Below, piece by piece: positions 53,216-61,532 of a stretch of DNA of 64,000 nt; the first letter of the stretch is position 1; each line of letters starts with the position of its first letter. A program made the position numbers and the translations under genes. The stretch is from Pokkaliibacter plantistimulans (GTDB lineage Bacteria; Pseudomonadota; Gammaproteobacteria; Pseudomonadales; Balneatricaceae): the NCBI RefSeq assembly GCF_046844695.1, contig NZ_CP177354.1, positions 4,712,001 to 4,776,000 of the forward strand. Direction: 5' to 3'. The notes below the pieces were generated by a model, which made no database searches, was not told where the DNA came from, and saw nothing but the letters and a program-made list of their open reading frames with translations.

Positions 53216-54478
53216 GTGGAAACGTCCCTGCTGAAACACCAAGCTTTCATGCGCTTCTGGATTGGCCAGATCGCATCCTCCTTTGCCTTCCAGATGCTCG
53301 CCGTGGGCATCGGCTGGCAGATGTACGACCTCACCAACAGCGCCCTCAATCTGGGTCTGGTCGGTCTGGCCCAGTTTCTGCCACAACTGGCGCTGACACT
53401 GGTGGCTGGCCATATGGTTGATCAGTACAACCGCCGCATCATCGTGCTGATCTGTCGGCTGGTGATGGCCATCACGGTATCGGTGCTGGTGCTGGGCAAT
53501 CTCACCCACTCCATCAGCGCCACCATGATCTATGCCTGTGCCGCCGCACTGGGAGCGACCCGTGCCTTTGAGATGCCCGCCACGCAGGCACTGCTGCCCA
53601 ACCTGATAACGCCTGATCTGCTGTCACGTGCGGTGGCTCTTATGGCTTCTGCCCGCGAAGCCACTGTAATTGCAGGCCCGGCCCTGGGCGGCCTGATCTA
53701 CCTGATTGGCCCGACCGCCCTGTATGGCAGCAGTGTGGTGTGCTTCCTGATTTCAGCGATCTTTCTGCTCAACCTGCAGTATGAGTACAAGGCGCCCGCC
53801 AAAGCGCCGGTCAGCATGGAATCACTGCTGGGCGGGATGGTCTTTATTCGCCGTAATCCGATGATCCTCGGCTCCATCTCTCTGGATATGTTTGCCGTCC
53901 TGCTTGGCGGTGCCACGGCCCTGCTGCCCATCGTTGCCAAAGATATTCTGCACACCGGCCCGTGGGGGCTCGGTCTGCTACGCTGTGCACCCGCGCTGGG
54001 AGCAGTGATGATGTCCGTGTATCTGGCCCGCCGCCCGCTGCGACGCAATGTAGGCAAGATCATGTTCGCCGCGGTGGCGATGTTCGGGCTGGCCACCATT
54101 GCTTTTGGTCTGTCTACCCACCTGTTGCTGTCACTGCTGGCACTCTGGGTGCTGGGGGCGTCGGACATGATCAGCGTGGTCATCCGCTCTACGCTGGTAC
54201 AGCTGGAAACGCCAGACGAAATGCGCGGCCGCGTCAGTGCCGCCAACTCCATTTTTATCGGCACCTCCAACCAGCTGGGGGAATTTGAATCCGGTGTGAC
54301 TGCCGCCTGGCTCGGCGTGGTGCCCGCCATTGTGGTAGGCGGGCTCGGCACCCTGGCCGTTGTCGCACTGTGGATGAAACTGTTCCCGTTACTGACCCAT
54401 CGGCAAACGCTGAAGGCAGGCGAAATCACCCGTATTCCCGGGCAGCCTGCTGCGCAGCAGCCTCCTGTACAGCCATAA
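53216..54478 (+). CDS. MFS transporter, EntS/MFS_3-like
   Basis: A 420-residue major facilitator with 12 predicted spans. KHQAFMRFWIGQIASSFAFQ and MLAVGIGWQMYDLTNSALNLG followed by GLVGLAQFLPQLALTLVAGHMVDQYNRR (motif A-like loop GHMVDQYNRR) match the EntS-type export branch. The start is a GTG at 53216; an ATG at 53249 would cut off part of the first span. It is probably an efflux pump; no siderophore genes lie nearby. Confidence 0.88.
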   Translation: METSLLKHQAFMRFWIGQIASSFAFQMLAVGIGWQMYDLTNSALNLGLVGLAQFLPQLALTLVAGHMVDQYNRRIIVLICRLVMAITVSVLVLGNLTHSISATMIYACAAALGATRAFEMPATQALLPNLITPDLLSRAVALMASAREATVIAGPALGGLIYLIGPTALYGSSVVCFLISAIFLLNLQYEYKAPAKAPVSMESLLGGMVFIRRNPMILGSISLDMFAVLLGGATALLPIVAKDILHTGPWGLGLLRCAPALGAVMMSVYLARRPLRRNVGKIMFAAVAMFGLATIAFGLSTHLLLSLLALWVLGASDMISVVIRSTLVQLETPDEMRGRVSAANSIFIGTSNQLGEFESGVTAAWLGVVPAIVVGGLGTLAVVALWMKLFPLLTHRQTLKAGEITRIPGQPAAQQPPVQP

Positions 54479-54485
54479 CGACGCT

Positions 54486-54506
54486 GCCCGGCATCGCATG
54501 CCGGGC
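54486..54506. terminator. Hairpin between convergent MFS and regulator genes
   Basis: Stem GCCCGGCAT/ATGCCGGGC with a CGC loop in the 38-base gap. Without a T run its role as terminator is uncertain. Confidence 0.4.
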
Positions 54507-54516
54507 CCTGTCCGCT

Positions 54517-55188
54517 CTATGAGACTTCGAGAACATATCCCCTGTCCGGCGTGCTATGGATGAGGTGCACCTTGTGCGCTTCATCCACCTTTTCCCGCAA
54601 CTGACGGATGGCCAGCTCCAGCCGTTCAGGTGCACTATCCGGGCTGGTGTCCTGCAATGCCAGCCCGATGGCCGCCAGCGACACCGGGCGGCCCTGATGC
54701 CTGATCAGCAACGCCAGCAGACGAAACTCCTGCTCGGTCAGACTGAGCGGGCAGCCTGCACGGCTGGCACAGTGACGATCCAGATCCACATCCAGATCAG
54801 CCAGACGGAAATGCTGATCAGTCGCCGGTGTCGGCAGACCCTTTTCAAGCGTCTGCAGGTGGCTCAGCAATACACTCAGGGAAATGGGACAACAGAGCTG
54901 GTCAGTACCCGGTACAGGCGCAGGCAGGGGCGGTCGCTGGGCTTCGTTGTAGAGGAACAGCACCGGCACCTGCAGACCAGCACTGCGGACGCCGAGAAAG
55001 ATATCGCGGCTGGTCATCCCCCCCAGGTCCCCCGACTCCAGTACCACCACATCAAAGCGATCACGCTGCAGTTTCTGCATCAGCTCCACCCCTGAGCTGG
55101 CGCGGACGATACACATCCCCGCGGCCATCAGCCCCTGCAGGGTGTACATGTCAAAGCAGCTGTGGTTTTCACCAATCAGTAGTTTCAT
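54517..55188 (-). CDS. Orphan OmpR/PhoB-type response-regulator-like protein with degenerate receiver
   Basis: A 223-residue protein. Residues 1-115 have a receiver-like fold (MKLLIGENHSCFDMYTLQGL; VVVLESGDLGG), but the acidic pocket is reduced and the phosphorylation Asp position reads Glu51. Residues about 128-223 form an OmpR-type winged helix (LSLTEQEFRLLALLIRHQGR; LELAIRQLREKVDEA; STPDRGYVLEVS). No histidine kinase gene is nearby. It may act without phosphorylation. The ATG at 55186-55188 fits the family start; the longer open frame runs into repeat copy D. Confidence 0.8.
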   Translation of the reverse strand: MKLLIGENHSCFDMYTLQGLMAAGMCIVRASSGVELMQKLQRDRFDVVVLESGDLGGMTSRDIFLGVRSAGLQVPVLFLYNEAQRPPLPAPVPGTDQLCCPISLSVLLSHLQTLEKGLPTPATDQHFRLADLDVDLDRHCASRAGCPLSLTEQEFRLLALLIRHQGRPVSLAAIGLALQDTSPDSAPERLELAIRQLREKVDEAHKVHLIHSTPDRGYVLEVS

Positions 55189-55211
55189 ATCAGGTTCCTG
55201 CCGCTCCCGGA

Positions 55212-55347
55212 CCGTGTTCACGATCTCGCGAGCCAAAGCCAGTCAAGGCAGAAAGAGCTGAGGAAGCGGCGTTTACGGTGGGTAAAGGTGCATTCCGACG
55301 GTCTCTTCAACGCCCGGTAGCCGACGCGCAGCAGATTGTGAAGACGC
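55212..55347. repeat. Interspersed imperfect palindrome, copy D
   Basis: Closest to copy A: TGTTCACGATCTCGCGAGCC, AAGAGCTGAGGAAGCGGCGT, TCTTCAACGCCCGGTAGCCG, CAGCAGATTGTGAAGACG. It lies in the 408-base divergent gap (55189-55596) between the regulator and uppP, which holds no gene. Confidence 0.75.
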
Positions 55348-55596
55348 TCCTGTGGCCCGGAGGCCAACAATAACTGGCTGTTCAACAGTGGCGAACGACG
55401 TCACACAGCCACTGACTGCAGAACCGTAAAGGCGCACTTGACGCTGTTATATGCAGCGCACGTCAGAATGGGGCAAGTTCTAAGGGTAGTCGATATTCCT
55501 TGATCCCTTCCCACCCTCTGGTTTGCGGAAACATTTTGTTATGCCAAGATAGCCGCCTTCTCAATTCCCTCCGCGACTCTGCTACGGATCGTCGAT

Positions 55597-56361
55597 ATGG
55601 ATATATTGCAAGCCCTGGTGCTTGGCCTTGTTGAAGGCATCACTGAATTTCTGCCTATTTCTTCCACCGGCCACCTGATTATTGCCAGCCAATGGCTGGG
55701 CATGGATCAGAATGCCGAAAACAAAGCCTTTGAGGTGATTATCCAGCTGGCGGCCATTCTGGCCGTGACCGCCAACTACGCGGACAAGTTCACCTTCAGA
55801 CACGTTGAGCTATGGAAGAAGGTCATACTGGCGTTCATTCCGGTAGGTGCCGTGGGCTTCCTGTTCAGCAAGCAGATCAAGGCCCTGTTCTCACCCGAAA
55901 TCGTTGCCATCATGTTTATCGTCGGTGGTATCGTTTTTCTTATCGTTGAACGCTTCTACAAGGAGGAACGTGCCACGGTGACCGATGTGGAAAACCTCAG
56001 CTACAAACAGGCCCTGTGGATAGGCATTGCGCAGGTGTTTGCGCTGATCCCCGGCACCAGCCGTGCCGGCTCAACCATTATCGGAGCCATGCTGGTGGGC
56101 CTCAGTCGCAAGGCCAGTGCCGAGTTTTCTTTCCTGCTGGCCTTGCCGGTGATGCTGGCGGCCAGCGGTTACGATCTGCTCAAGCACTACCATGAGTTTG
56201 CCGGTGAGTCCTTTATGCCGCTGCTTGTCGGTTTTATCGTGGCCTTTATCAGCGCCTATATCGTGATGAAGCTGTTTATCCGCTTTCTGGCGCACTTCAC
56301 GTTCGTGGCCTTTGGTATCTACCGCATCCTGTTCGGCGCCCTCCTGCTGCTGGTGATGTAA
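55597..56361 (+). CDS. uppP: Undecaprenyl-diphosphatase
   Basis: A 254-residue BacA/UppP membrane phosphatase that recycles undecaprenyl diphosphate to the monophosphate carrier for cell-wall and surface polymers. The two signature loops are GLVEGITEFLPISSTGHLII (conserved Glu and Ser) and LIPGTSRAGSTIIGAM (conserved Arg and Ser). About seven or eight membrane spans; slightly shorter than the E. coli form. Overexpression of this family is known to give bacitracin resistance. It stands alone with its own terminator. Confidence 0.95.
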   Translation: MDILQALVLGLVEGITEFLPISSTGHLIIASQWLGMDQNAENKAFEVIIQLAAILAVTANYADKFTFRHVELWKKVILAFIPVGAVGFLFSKQIKALFSPEIVAIMFIVGGIVFLIVERFYKEERATVTDVENLSYKQALWIGIAQVFALIPGTSRAGSTIIGAMLVGLSRKASAEFSFLLALPVMLAASGYDLLKHYHEFAGESFMPLLVGFIVAFISAYIVMKLFIRFLAHFTFVAFGIYRILFGALLLLVM

Positions 56362-56373
56362 CACTCACCGCAC

Positions 56374-56414
56374 AAACAACAACAGCCTCGCAATGAGGCT
56401 GTTGTTGTTTTAAC
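56374..56414 (+). terminator. Terminator of uppP
   Basis: Perfect 16-base-pair stem (AAACAACAACAGCCTC with GAGGCTGTTGTTGTTT), 5-base loop, then TAAC. Confidence 0.85.
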
Positions 56415-56435
56415 GCCGGGAGAAATACGCTGCCG

Positions 56436-56605
56436 CTAGGAGCCTGTCGGACTTGACCGGCTGTCATGAGGCAAAGTCCGATTTGAGGCAGTTTGTCCAC
56501 TCTCTTGAGGCGAATAGTGATTCTATTTAACGAAAGAGAGGGGGCAAAATGCCCAAAATCGGCTTTGTCGCAGTAAGACTAGTGTTAAGTCCGACAGGCT
56601 CCTAG
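56436..56605. mobile_element. 170-bp MITE-like element overlapping the 3' end of sulP
   Basis: Perfect 19-base terminal inverted repeats, CTAGGAGCCTGTCGGACTT (56436-56454) and its complement (56587-56605), enclose 132 bases with partial inner symmetry and no coding capacity. CTAG sits at both outer ends, as if a palindromic target had been duplicated. The right end supplies the TAG stop codon of sulP (56602-56604). It looks like a miniature element moved by a transposase encoded elsewhere. Confidence 0.75.
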
Positions 56606-58287
56606 GACACTTGAGCGAGTGCGGGGGCATAACTGCGGATCACATCCGCATCAGTCAGGAAGCATTGCTTGCTGCCAATCAGCGTGGTGAACCCCGCCCG
56701 CTCCAGTCGCTGCCAGACCTGCAGCTTTACCGATGCCAGCCGCAGCCGAATCTGTCGCTTGTCGAGATAATGGTACAGCTCCGTCAGCATCTCGATGCCG
56801 GTGGCATCAATGTCGTTGATCCCGCCACAGAGGATCACCACCTCCCGGGTTTCGGCATCAAGATGATCCAGTACAAAACTTTCCAGCGCCGGTGCCGTGG
56901 TGTAGATCAGCGCCGAGTCGATACGCACCATCAGCACCTGCCGCTGCAGCCGGGGCAGATCGCAGCGCTGCCTGTCTCTGAAAACCCGGTCTTCCGCATG
57001 CAGGCCCACTTCCATGATGCGTGGACGGCTGCGACGGTAAACCGAGATAAGCATGGCCAGCAGAAAGCCAGACAGCACGCCCCAGTGTAAATGAGGCACA
57101 GAGATCAGGGTGGTGACAAAGGTGACGCCTGCCGTCAGTGCATCCTCAGGGCTGCTCTTGCCCAGCTTCAGGAAAACACCAAAATCCAGCAGGTTCAGTA
57201 CCGGCACAATGATGACCGCGGCCAGCACTGCTTTGGGGAGCAGGGCCAGTTGCCCGGTGAAAAACATCAGGCTGATGGCTACACAGAGCGCGGCATAGAT
57301 CGACGACCAGCCGCTGGTCGCCCCCACGTACAGATTCAGCGCAGAACGGGAAAACGAGCCACTGATAGGAAAAGCGCCGAAAAAGCCACTGGCCACCTTG
57401 GCCAGCCCCTGGCCGATCAGCTCCTGATTCTCATCCCATCGCTCGCCCCGCTTGCGCGACAGGGTGCGGGCACTGGACATGGCTTCGGTAAAGCTCACCA
57501 GCGCTACAATCAGGGCTGCAGGCAGCAGCATGCGATGCTGATCAAAGGTCAGCACCTGCGGCATGACCAGCGATGGCAAGCCGCTGGGCAAGGCACCGAC
57601 AACGGCGCCACCCTCGCCAACAAAGCCGGTCAGATAACTGATCAGAATGCCCAGCAGACAGACATAGAGCACCGCCGGTTGCTGCGGCATCCATTTCTTG
57701 AAACCCAGCAGAAAGACAAATGACCCTGCGCCGATGGCGAGCGTCGTTATGGTCGTCAGGTCCAGCATCAGCAGGCTGGATGCCCATTGCTGCACATGAG
57801 GCAGGCTCCATCCCCCTTCGATACCCAACAATGCCGGTAACTGGGACGAGATGATGATCAGCGCAGCAGCGTTGATAAACCCCTTCAGCGCCGGGAATGA
57901 GACAAAGTTGGCAATGGCCCCTAGCTTGAAGGCCCCCAGGGCAAACTGAATCAGACCGGAATAGATGGCCAGCCACATGGCTGCCGTCACCCACTCTGCC
58001 GAGCCCGGCGTGCCCATATTCTGCAATGAGCCAAAGGTCAGCAGCCCGGTCAGGGCGACCGGCCCCGCCGCCAGTAACGACGACGAGCCCCACAGCACAC
58101 CGATGATGGAGGGGATCATGGCCGCATAGAGCCCAGTTTCCGGTGGCATTCCCGCCAGCGTGGCGTAGGCAACCGCCTGCGGCACCAACACCAGCCCGAC
58201 ACTGAAACCCGCTCTGGCATCGGCAAACATCGCCCTGGGCGTGGGTCTGGCCCAGCGCAAAAAGGGAAAGTAACGCGCTAACGACAT
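56602..58287 (-). CDS. SulP/SLC26-family anion transporter with STAS domain
   Basis: A 561-residue inner-membrane transporter. About 14 spans (residues 20-410) include VPQAVAYATLAGMPPETGLYAAM, SSLLAAGPVALTGLLTFGSL and GLAKVASGFFGAFPISGSFSRSALN, all typical of the family. A cytosolic STAS domain follows (about 440-561; VDSALIYTTAPALESFVLDHL; VILCGGINDIDATGIEMLTEL). The anion could be sulfate, bicarbonate or a dicarboxylate. The stop codon lies inside the terminal repeat of a MITE-like element, so the last residues may have been altered by its insertion. Confidence 0.92.
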   Translation of the reverse strand: MSLARYFPFLRWARPTPRAMFADARAGFSVGLVLVPQAVAYATLAGMPPETGLYAAMIPSIIGVLWGSSSLLAAGPVALTGLLTFGSLQNMGTPGSAEWVTAAMWLAIYSGLIQFALGAFKLGAIANFVSFPALKGFINAAALIIISSQLPALLGIEGGWSLPHVQQWASSLLMLDLTTITTLAIGAGSFVFLLGFKKWMPQQPAVLYVCLLGILISYLTGFVGEGGAVVGALPSGLPSLVMPQVLTFDQHRMLLPAALIVALVSFTEAMSSARTLSRKRGERWDENQELIGQGLAKVASGFFGAFPISGSFSRSALNLYVGATSGWSSIYAALCVAISLMFFTGQLALLPKAVLAAVIIVPVLNLLDFGVFLKLGKSSPEDALTAGVTFVTTLISVPHLHWGVLSGFLLAMLISVYRRSRPRIMEVGLHAEDRVFRDRQRCDLPRLQRQVLMVRIDSALIYTTAPALESFVLDHLDAETREVVILCGGINDIDATGIEMLTELYHYLDKRQIRLRLASVKLQVWQRLERAGFTTLIGSKQCFLTDADVIRSYAPALAQVS

Positions 58288-58531
58288 GCTTTTAACCTAT
58301 GCAGTGGCACGACTGACGGGGAACGGGCTATTACCGGAAGCCTCTGGCAATCACTACCAGATCTATATAGACATAAGGTTATAACCAAAGAGGCAGGGGC
58401 AGTATAAACAGCCAGAAGAGAAAATGGTTGAGAAATCCTGATAAGCCTTATCAATCCATAGCCTTTCCATCTTGACCGTGGACCGGCCACCTCACTACCC
58501 TTCTGATTCCCCTCAGGAATAGGTAATCCCC

Positions 58532-59398
58532 ATGCTGCTGGAAGGCCTGGAAACACTGGAAGTGCTGGCGCGTGAGGGCACCATGAGCCGTGCTGCCAGC
58601 CGGTTGTTCATAACCCAGTCGGCGGTGAGCAAGCGTATTGCCAATCTTGAGCATCGTCTCGGCAAGAAGCTGATTGAGCCGGATGGCCGGCAGGTACGCC
58701 TGACTGCGGATGCCCGTGCCTTGCTGCTCACTGTGGCACCGACACTGGGAGAACTGAAAGGACTGCTGTTTGACCAGCTCAGCACCGTCGATACCACCGC
58801 ACTGCAGATTGCCGCATCGGAGACGATCCTGACGGCCTATATCGGCCCCTTCCTGCAGGATTACGTGCGCCAGGATGCCCACCTCAGTTTTGCCAGCCAC
58901 CACACCCCCATCATCGTTGAGCGAGTGCGCAGCGGCGATGCCGTGGTCGGTATCGGTGCAGGACAGATCAAGATTCCACCGGGTCTGAGCCATCGCACCC
59001 TGATGCAGGAGCCGCTGATTCTGGTGCATCACCAGCCACCGGATTATCGTCAGCGACTGGCCTGCCTGAGCATTGATCTGAGTATTCCCAGCAATCGCCA
59101 TCTGGAACCGCTGTTACTAGAGGCAGGGCTGGACCCGGTGATGCAGATGAACTCGTTCTTTGCTGTGGCCCATATAGGCCGGCTGGGCCTGATGCCTGCG
59201 GTGATTCCACTGGGAGTGGCCGACATCATGCAAATCCCGGCCAGCCAGCGTTTTGCGTTGCCTATTGTGATTGAGCGCCCCATCAATCTGCTGTTTCGAC
59301 CCAGTGTCTATGAGCGCCCGCGGGTACAACGTCTGATCGATTGTCTGCAGGCCCACTTTGCCCGCAGCCAACCGTCTCAGTTAAAAGAAGGGATATAA
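58532..59398 (+). CDS. LysR-family transcriptional regulator
   Basis: A 288-residue LTTR: LETLEVLAREGTMSRAASRLFITQSAVSKRIANLEHRLG is the winged helix (about 5-46), and a short effector domain follows (about 85-280). It lies between SulP (divergent, 244 bases) and TSUP (convergent, 81 bases), both possible anion or sulfur-compound transporters, so it may regulate either one; LysR genes next to TSUP genes are common. Confidence 0.88.
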   Translation: MLLEGLETLEVLAREGTMSRAASRLFITQSAVSKRIANLEHRLGKKLIEPDGRQVRLTADARALLLTVAPTLGELKGLLFDQLSTVDTTALQIAASETILTAYIGPFLQDYVRQDAHLSFASHHTPIIVERVRSGDAVVGIGAGQIKIPPGLSHRTLMQEPLILVHHQPPDYRQRLACLSIDLSIPSNRHLEPLLLEAGLDPVMQMNSFFAVAHIGRLGLMPAVIPLGVADIMQIPASQRFALPIVIERPINLLFRPSVYERPRVQRLIDCLQAHFARSQPSQLKEGI

Positions 59399-59439
59399 CA
59401 ACCAGAATTGACCGCTGAGCGTATAACTGAAGTGCGTAT

Positions 59440-59468
59440 GGCTGCAGCAAGCACTCCCCGCTGCAGCC
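59440..59468. terminator. Hairpin between convergent LysR and TSUP genes
   Basis: Stem GGCTGCAGC/GCTGCAGCC with an 11-base loop, then AGCCCCGTTTT on the plus strand. Confidence 0.45.
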
Positions 59469-59479
59469 AGCCCCGTTTT

Positions 59480-60286
59480 CTACACCGGCAGTACTGCTTT
59501 CAGACCGGCACCGATCCAGGCAAACCATTCAGGATGCCCCTGCCACAACAGGCGGCCACACATCACCAGCGAGACAGTCACCAGTAGCGGACGAATCAGC
59601 TTCACCCCTTTGGCCACCACCATCCGCGACCCCAGACGCGCGCCCAGAATCTGCCCAATGGCCATGGTCAGACCTACCGTCCACAACACTTTGCCACCGA
59701 TGATAAAGAACAGCAGCGAGGCCATGTTGGAGGTGAAATTCAGTAACTTGGTATGCGCCGTCGCTTTCGCCATCCCCAGCCCGGCCAGTGCCACAAAGGC
59801 CATGGCGAAGAAGGAACCGGTTCCGGGGCCAAAGAAACCATCGTAGAAACCCACCCCTGTTCCCACCAGCAGCGCAAAGGCGTTGTAGCTCAGGCGGCGA
59901 TGGCTGTCGCTGTCACTGATACGGGGGGAAAACAGGAAATAGCAGGCAAAGCCCACCAGCAGATAAGGCAGAATCCGGCTCAGCTGGCTGGAATCAATCT
60001 GCTGCACCAGCAATGTGCCCAGTGCGCTGCCAACGAAGGTGCAGATGACGGCCCACTTCATCGACGCCAGATCAATCATGCCGCGTTTGAGGAAGTACAG
60101 CGTGGCCGCAAACGAGCCAAAACTGCTTTGCAGTTTGTTGGTCGCCAGCGCCATGGTCGGTGGCACCCCTGCCGCCAGCAATGCCGGAATGGTGATCAGC
60201 CCGCCGCCACCAGCCATGGAGTCAATAAAGCCAGCCACCAGGGCAACCAGCGCGAGTACGATCAGGGTGGTAATTTCCAGTTCCAT
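59480..60286 (-). CDS. TSUP-family (TauE/SafE) transporter
   Basis: A 268-residue membrane protein with about eight spans and the family signatures VAGFIDSMAGGGGLITIPAL at the N-terminus and GVGFYDGFFGPGTGSFFAMA in the middle. TSUP proteins export or import sulfite, sulfoacetate and related anions; the actual substrate is unknown. Convergent with the LysR gene that may control it. Confidence 0.9.
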   Translation of the reverse strand: MELEITTLIVLALVALVAGFIDSMAGGGGLITIPALLAAGVPPTMALATNKLQSSFGSFAATLYFLKRGMIDLASMKWAVICTFVGSALGTLLVQQIDSSQLSRILPYLLVGFACYFLFSPRISDSDSHRRLSYNAFALLVGTGVGFYDGFFGPGTGSFFAMAFVALAGLGMAKATAHTKLLNFTSNMASLLFFIIGGKVLWTVGLTMAIGQILGARLGSRMVVAKGVKLIRPLLVTVSLVMCGRLLWQGHPEWFAWIGAGLKAVLPV

Positions 60287-60620
60287 TATTGCCGTCCAGG
60301 TTCAGAACGGCGGCAAGCTTAACAACTTGTCCGGGCGGACAAAAACGAAAAGAAGGCACAAGACTGATTCCCTGCAGGAATGGGTTGTGGCCAGCTTGTT
60401 CCATCCTGCTTGCTAAGGATGTGCTGGTGCCGAGGGAACTGAACAGTCAGCAGCGCAAACCCACAGGTTTAGCCAGGAACCTGTTCATAGCGCTCAGGCA
60501 CGCACCAGAAGGCAATGTAGATCGTTGATTTTTAAGCGTAGGCTATACTGCCATCAGCAATAACAGATGGTAACAGCCAACATTTTAGGAATGTGTGGAT
60601 CACTAGCAGGGAAGAAGAAC
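60287..60620. other. Intergenic stretch before the START-like gene
   Basis: No gene seen. At 60472-60487 the 16 bases GCCAGGAACCTGTTCA repeat the left edge of palindrome copy A, so a remnant of that element may lie here. A TATACT box at 60544-60549, without a well-spaced -35, is the best promoter candidate for the next gene. Confidence 0.4.
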
Positions 60621-61319
60621 ATGGATAGGCAGGTATGCCAGCCAAATGGAAAGCTAAAAACTCCAGCACACCTGCAGCAACTACGGCAGGTTTCATCGTG
60701 GCTCGCACTGATTCTACTTTGTGGAATATCAACAGCACGTGCCGAACCATGGACATTGTGGCGTACAACAAACAACGTGACGGTGCAGTATCGTCAGGAC
60801 AACCAGCATCGTTTTAACGTTCGCGCTGAAACCGAGCTCACCACCAGCCTGGCCGCTTTCGTAGCAATGCTGCAAGATACCGAGCATGCCAGCGACTGGA
60901 TCAGTCAGGTAAAGTCCGTCACCCTGCTGCAACACGACTCAGATCAGGAAGATGTAGTCAAAACCCGCTTTAAAGGAACGCTGCTGGTGCATGAGCGCTG
61001 GGCCGTCACCCGCTCCATACTCAGCCAGGACAGCCATCAGGTGCTGACGCTGAGTATACATAACCGTTACGATCCACAGGCCAGTGAAACAGGGATACAG
61101 ATACGCTATCTACAAGCACGTTGGACCTTGACCCCACTGGCAAATGGGAAAGTACAGATCCGTTATCAGGGTAGCATCGACCCCGATGGCATGATCCCCG
61201 GCTGGTTGGTACGCCAGCATGGCTTGCAGGTAGTGCTCGAAACCTTCATCCACCTGCGTCAGCAGATAAAACTGCCACGCTACCAGCACGCTCATCTGCC
61301 ATTTATCACCGAGCCTTAG
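60621..61319 (+). CDS. Secreted START-like lipid-binding domain protein
   Basis: A 232-residue protein with an N-terminal signal or anchor segment (SSWLALILLCGISTARA, about 25-41) and a helix-grip START/SRPBCC-like domain: EPWTLWRTTNNVTVQYRQDN, LAAFVAMLQDTEHASDWISQ, VHERWAVTRSILSQDS and a long C-terminal helix (GWLVRQHGLQVVLETFIHLR). Such proteins hold hydrophobic ligands; the ligand is unknown. The ATG at 60621 follows GGGAAG; the open frame begins earlier without support. It lies next to the aryl-polyene-type genes, but in the opposite direction. Confidence 0.78.
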   Translation: MDRQVCQPNGKLKTPAHLQQLRQVSSWLALILLCGISTARAEPWTLWRTTNNVTVQYRQDNQHRFNVRAETELTTSLAAFVAMLQDTEHASDWISQVKSVTLLQHDSDQEDVVKTRFKGTLLVHERWAVTRSILSQDSHQVLTLSIHNRYDPQASETGIQIRYLQARWTLTPLANGKVQIRYQGSIDPDGMIPGWLVRQHGLQVVLETFIHLRQQIKLPRYQHAHLPFITEP

Positions 61320-61462
61320 CAGGCTGTTGAAAAACGTTATCGAGGCAGCCGAGACAAGGAAAGAACAGGCGAAAAAGCGGAGTTTAGTGAACTAAATGAG
61401 CATTTTGAGCCTGTTTTTGACGCGGTATTCGGCAACGCAGATAGATTTTCAACGACCTGTTA
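61318..61462. repeat. Interspersed imperfect palindrome, copy E (divergent subtype)
   Basis: Inverted ends (AGCAGGCTGTTGAAAAACG ... GATTTTCAACGACCTGTTA) and a symmetrical centre GAGTTTAGTGAACTAAATGA. Inner parts (GCCGAGACAAGG; GGCGAAAAAGCGGAGTTTA) match copies A-D. It starts at the stop codon of the START-like gene and lies between it and the convergent ketosynthase gene. Confidence 0.75.
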
Positions 61463-61532
61463 GGACTCCCCGGCGAAGTAATCCAGACGAGGAGCCGGGG
61501 CACAGCGGTCAATGACTGTGCCCTATAGCTAT

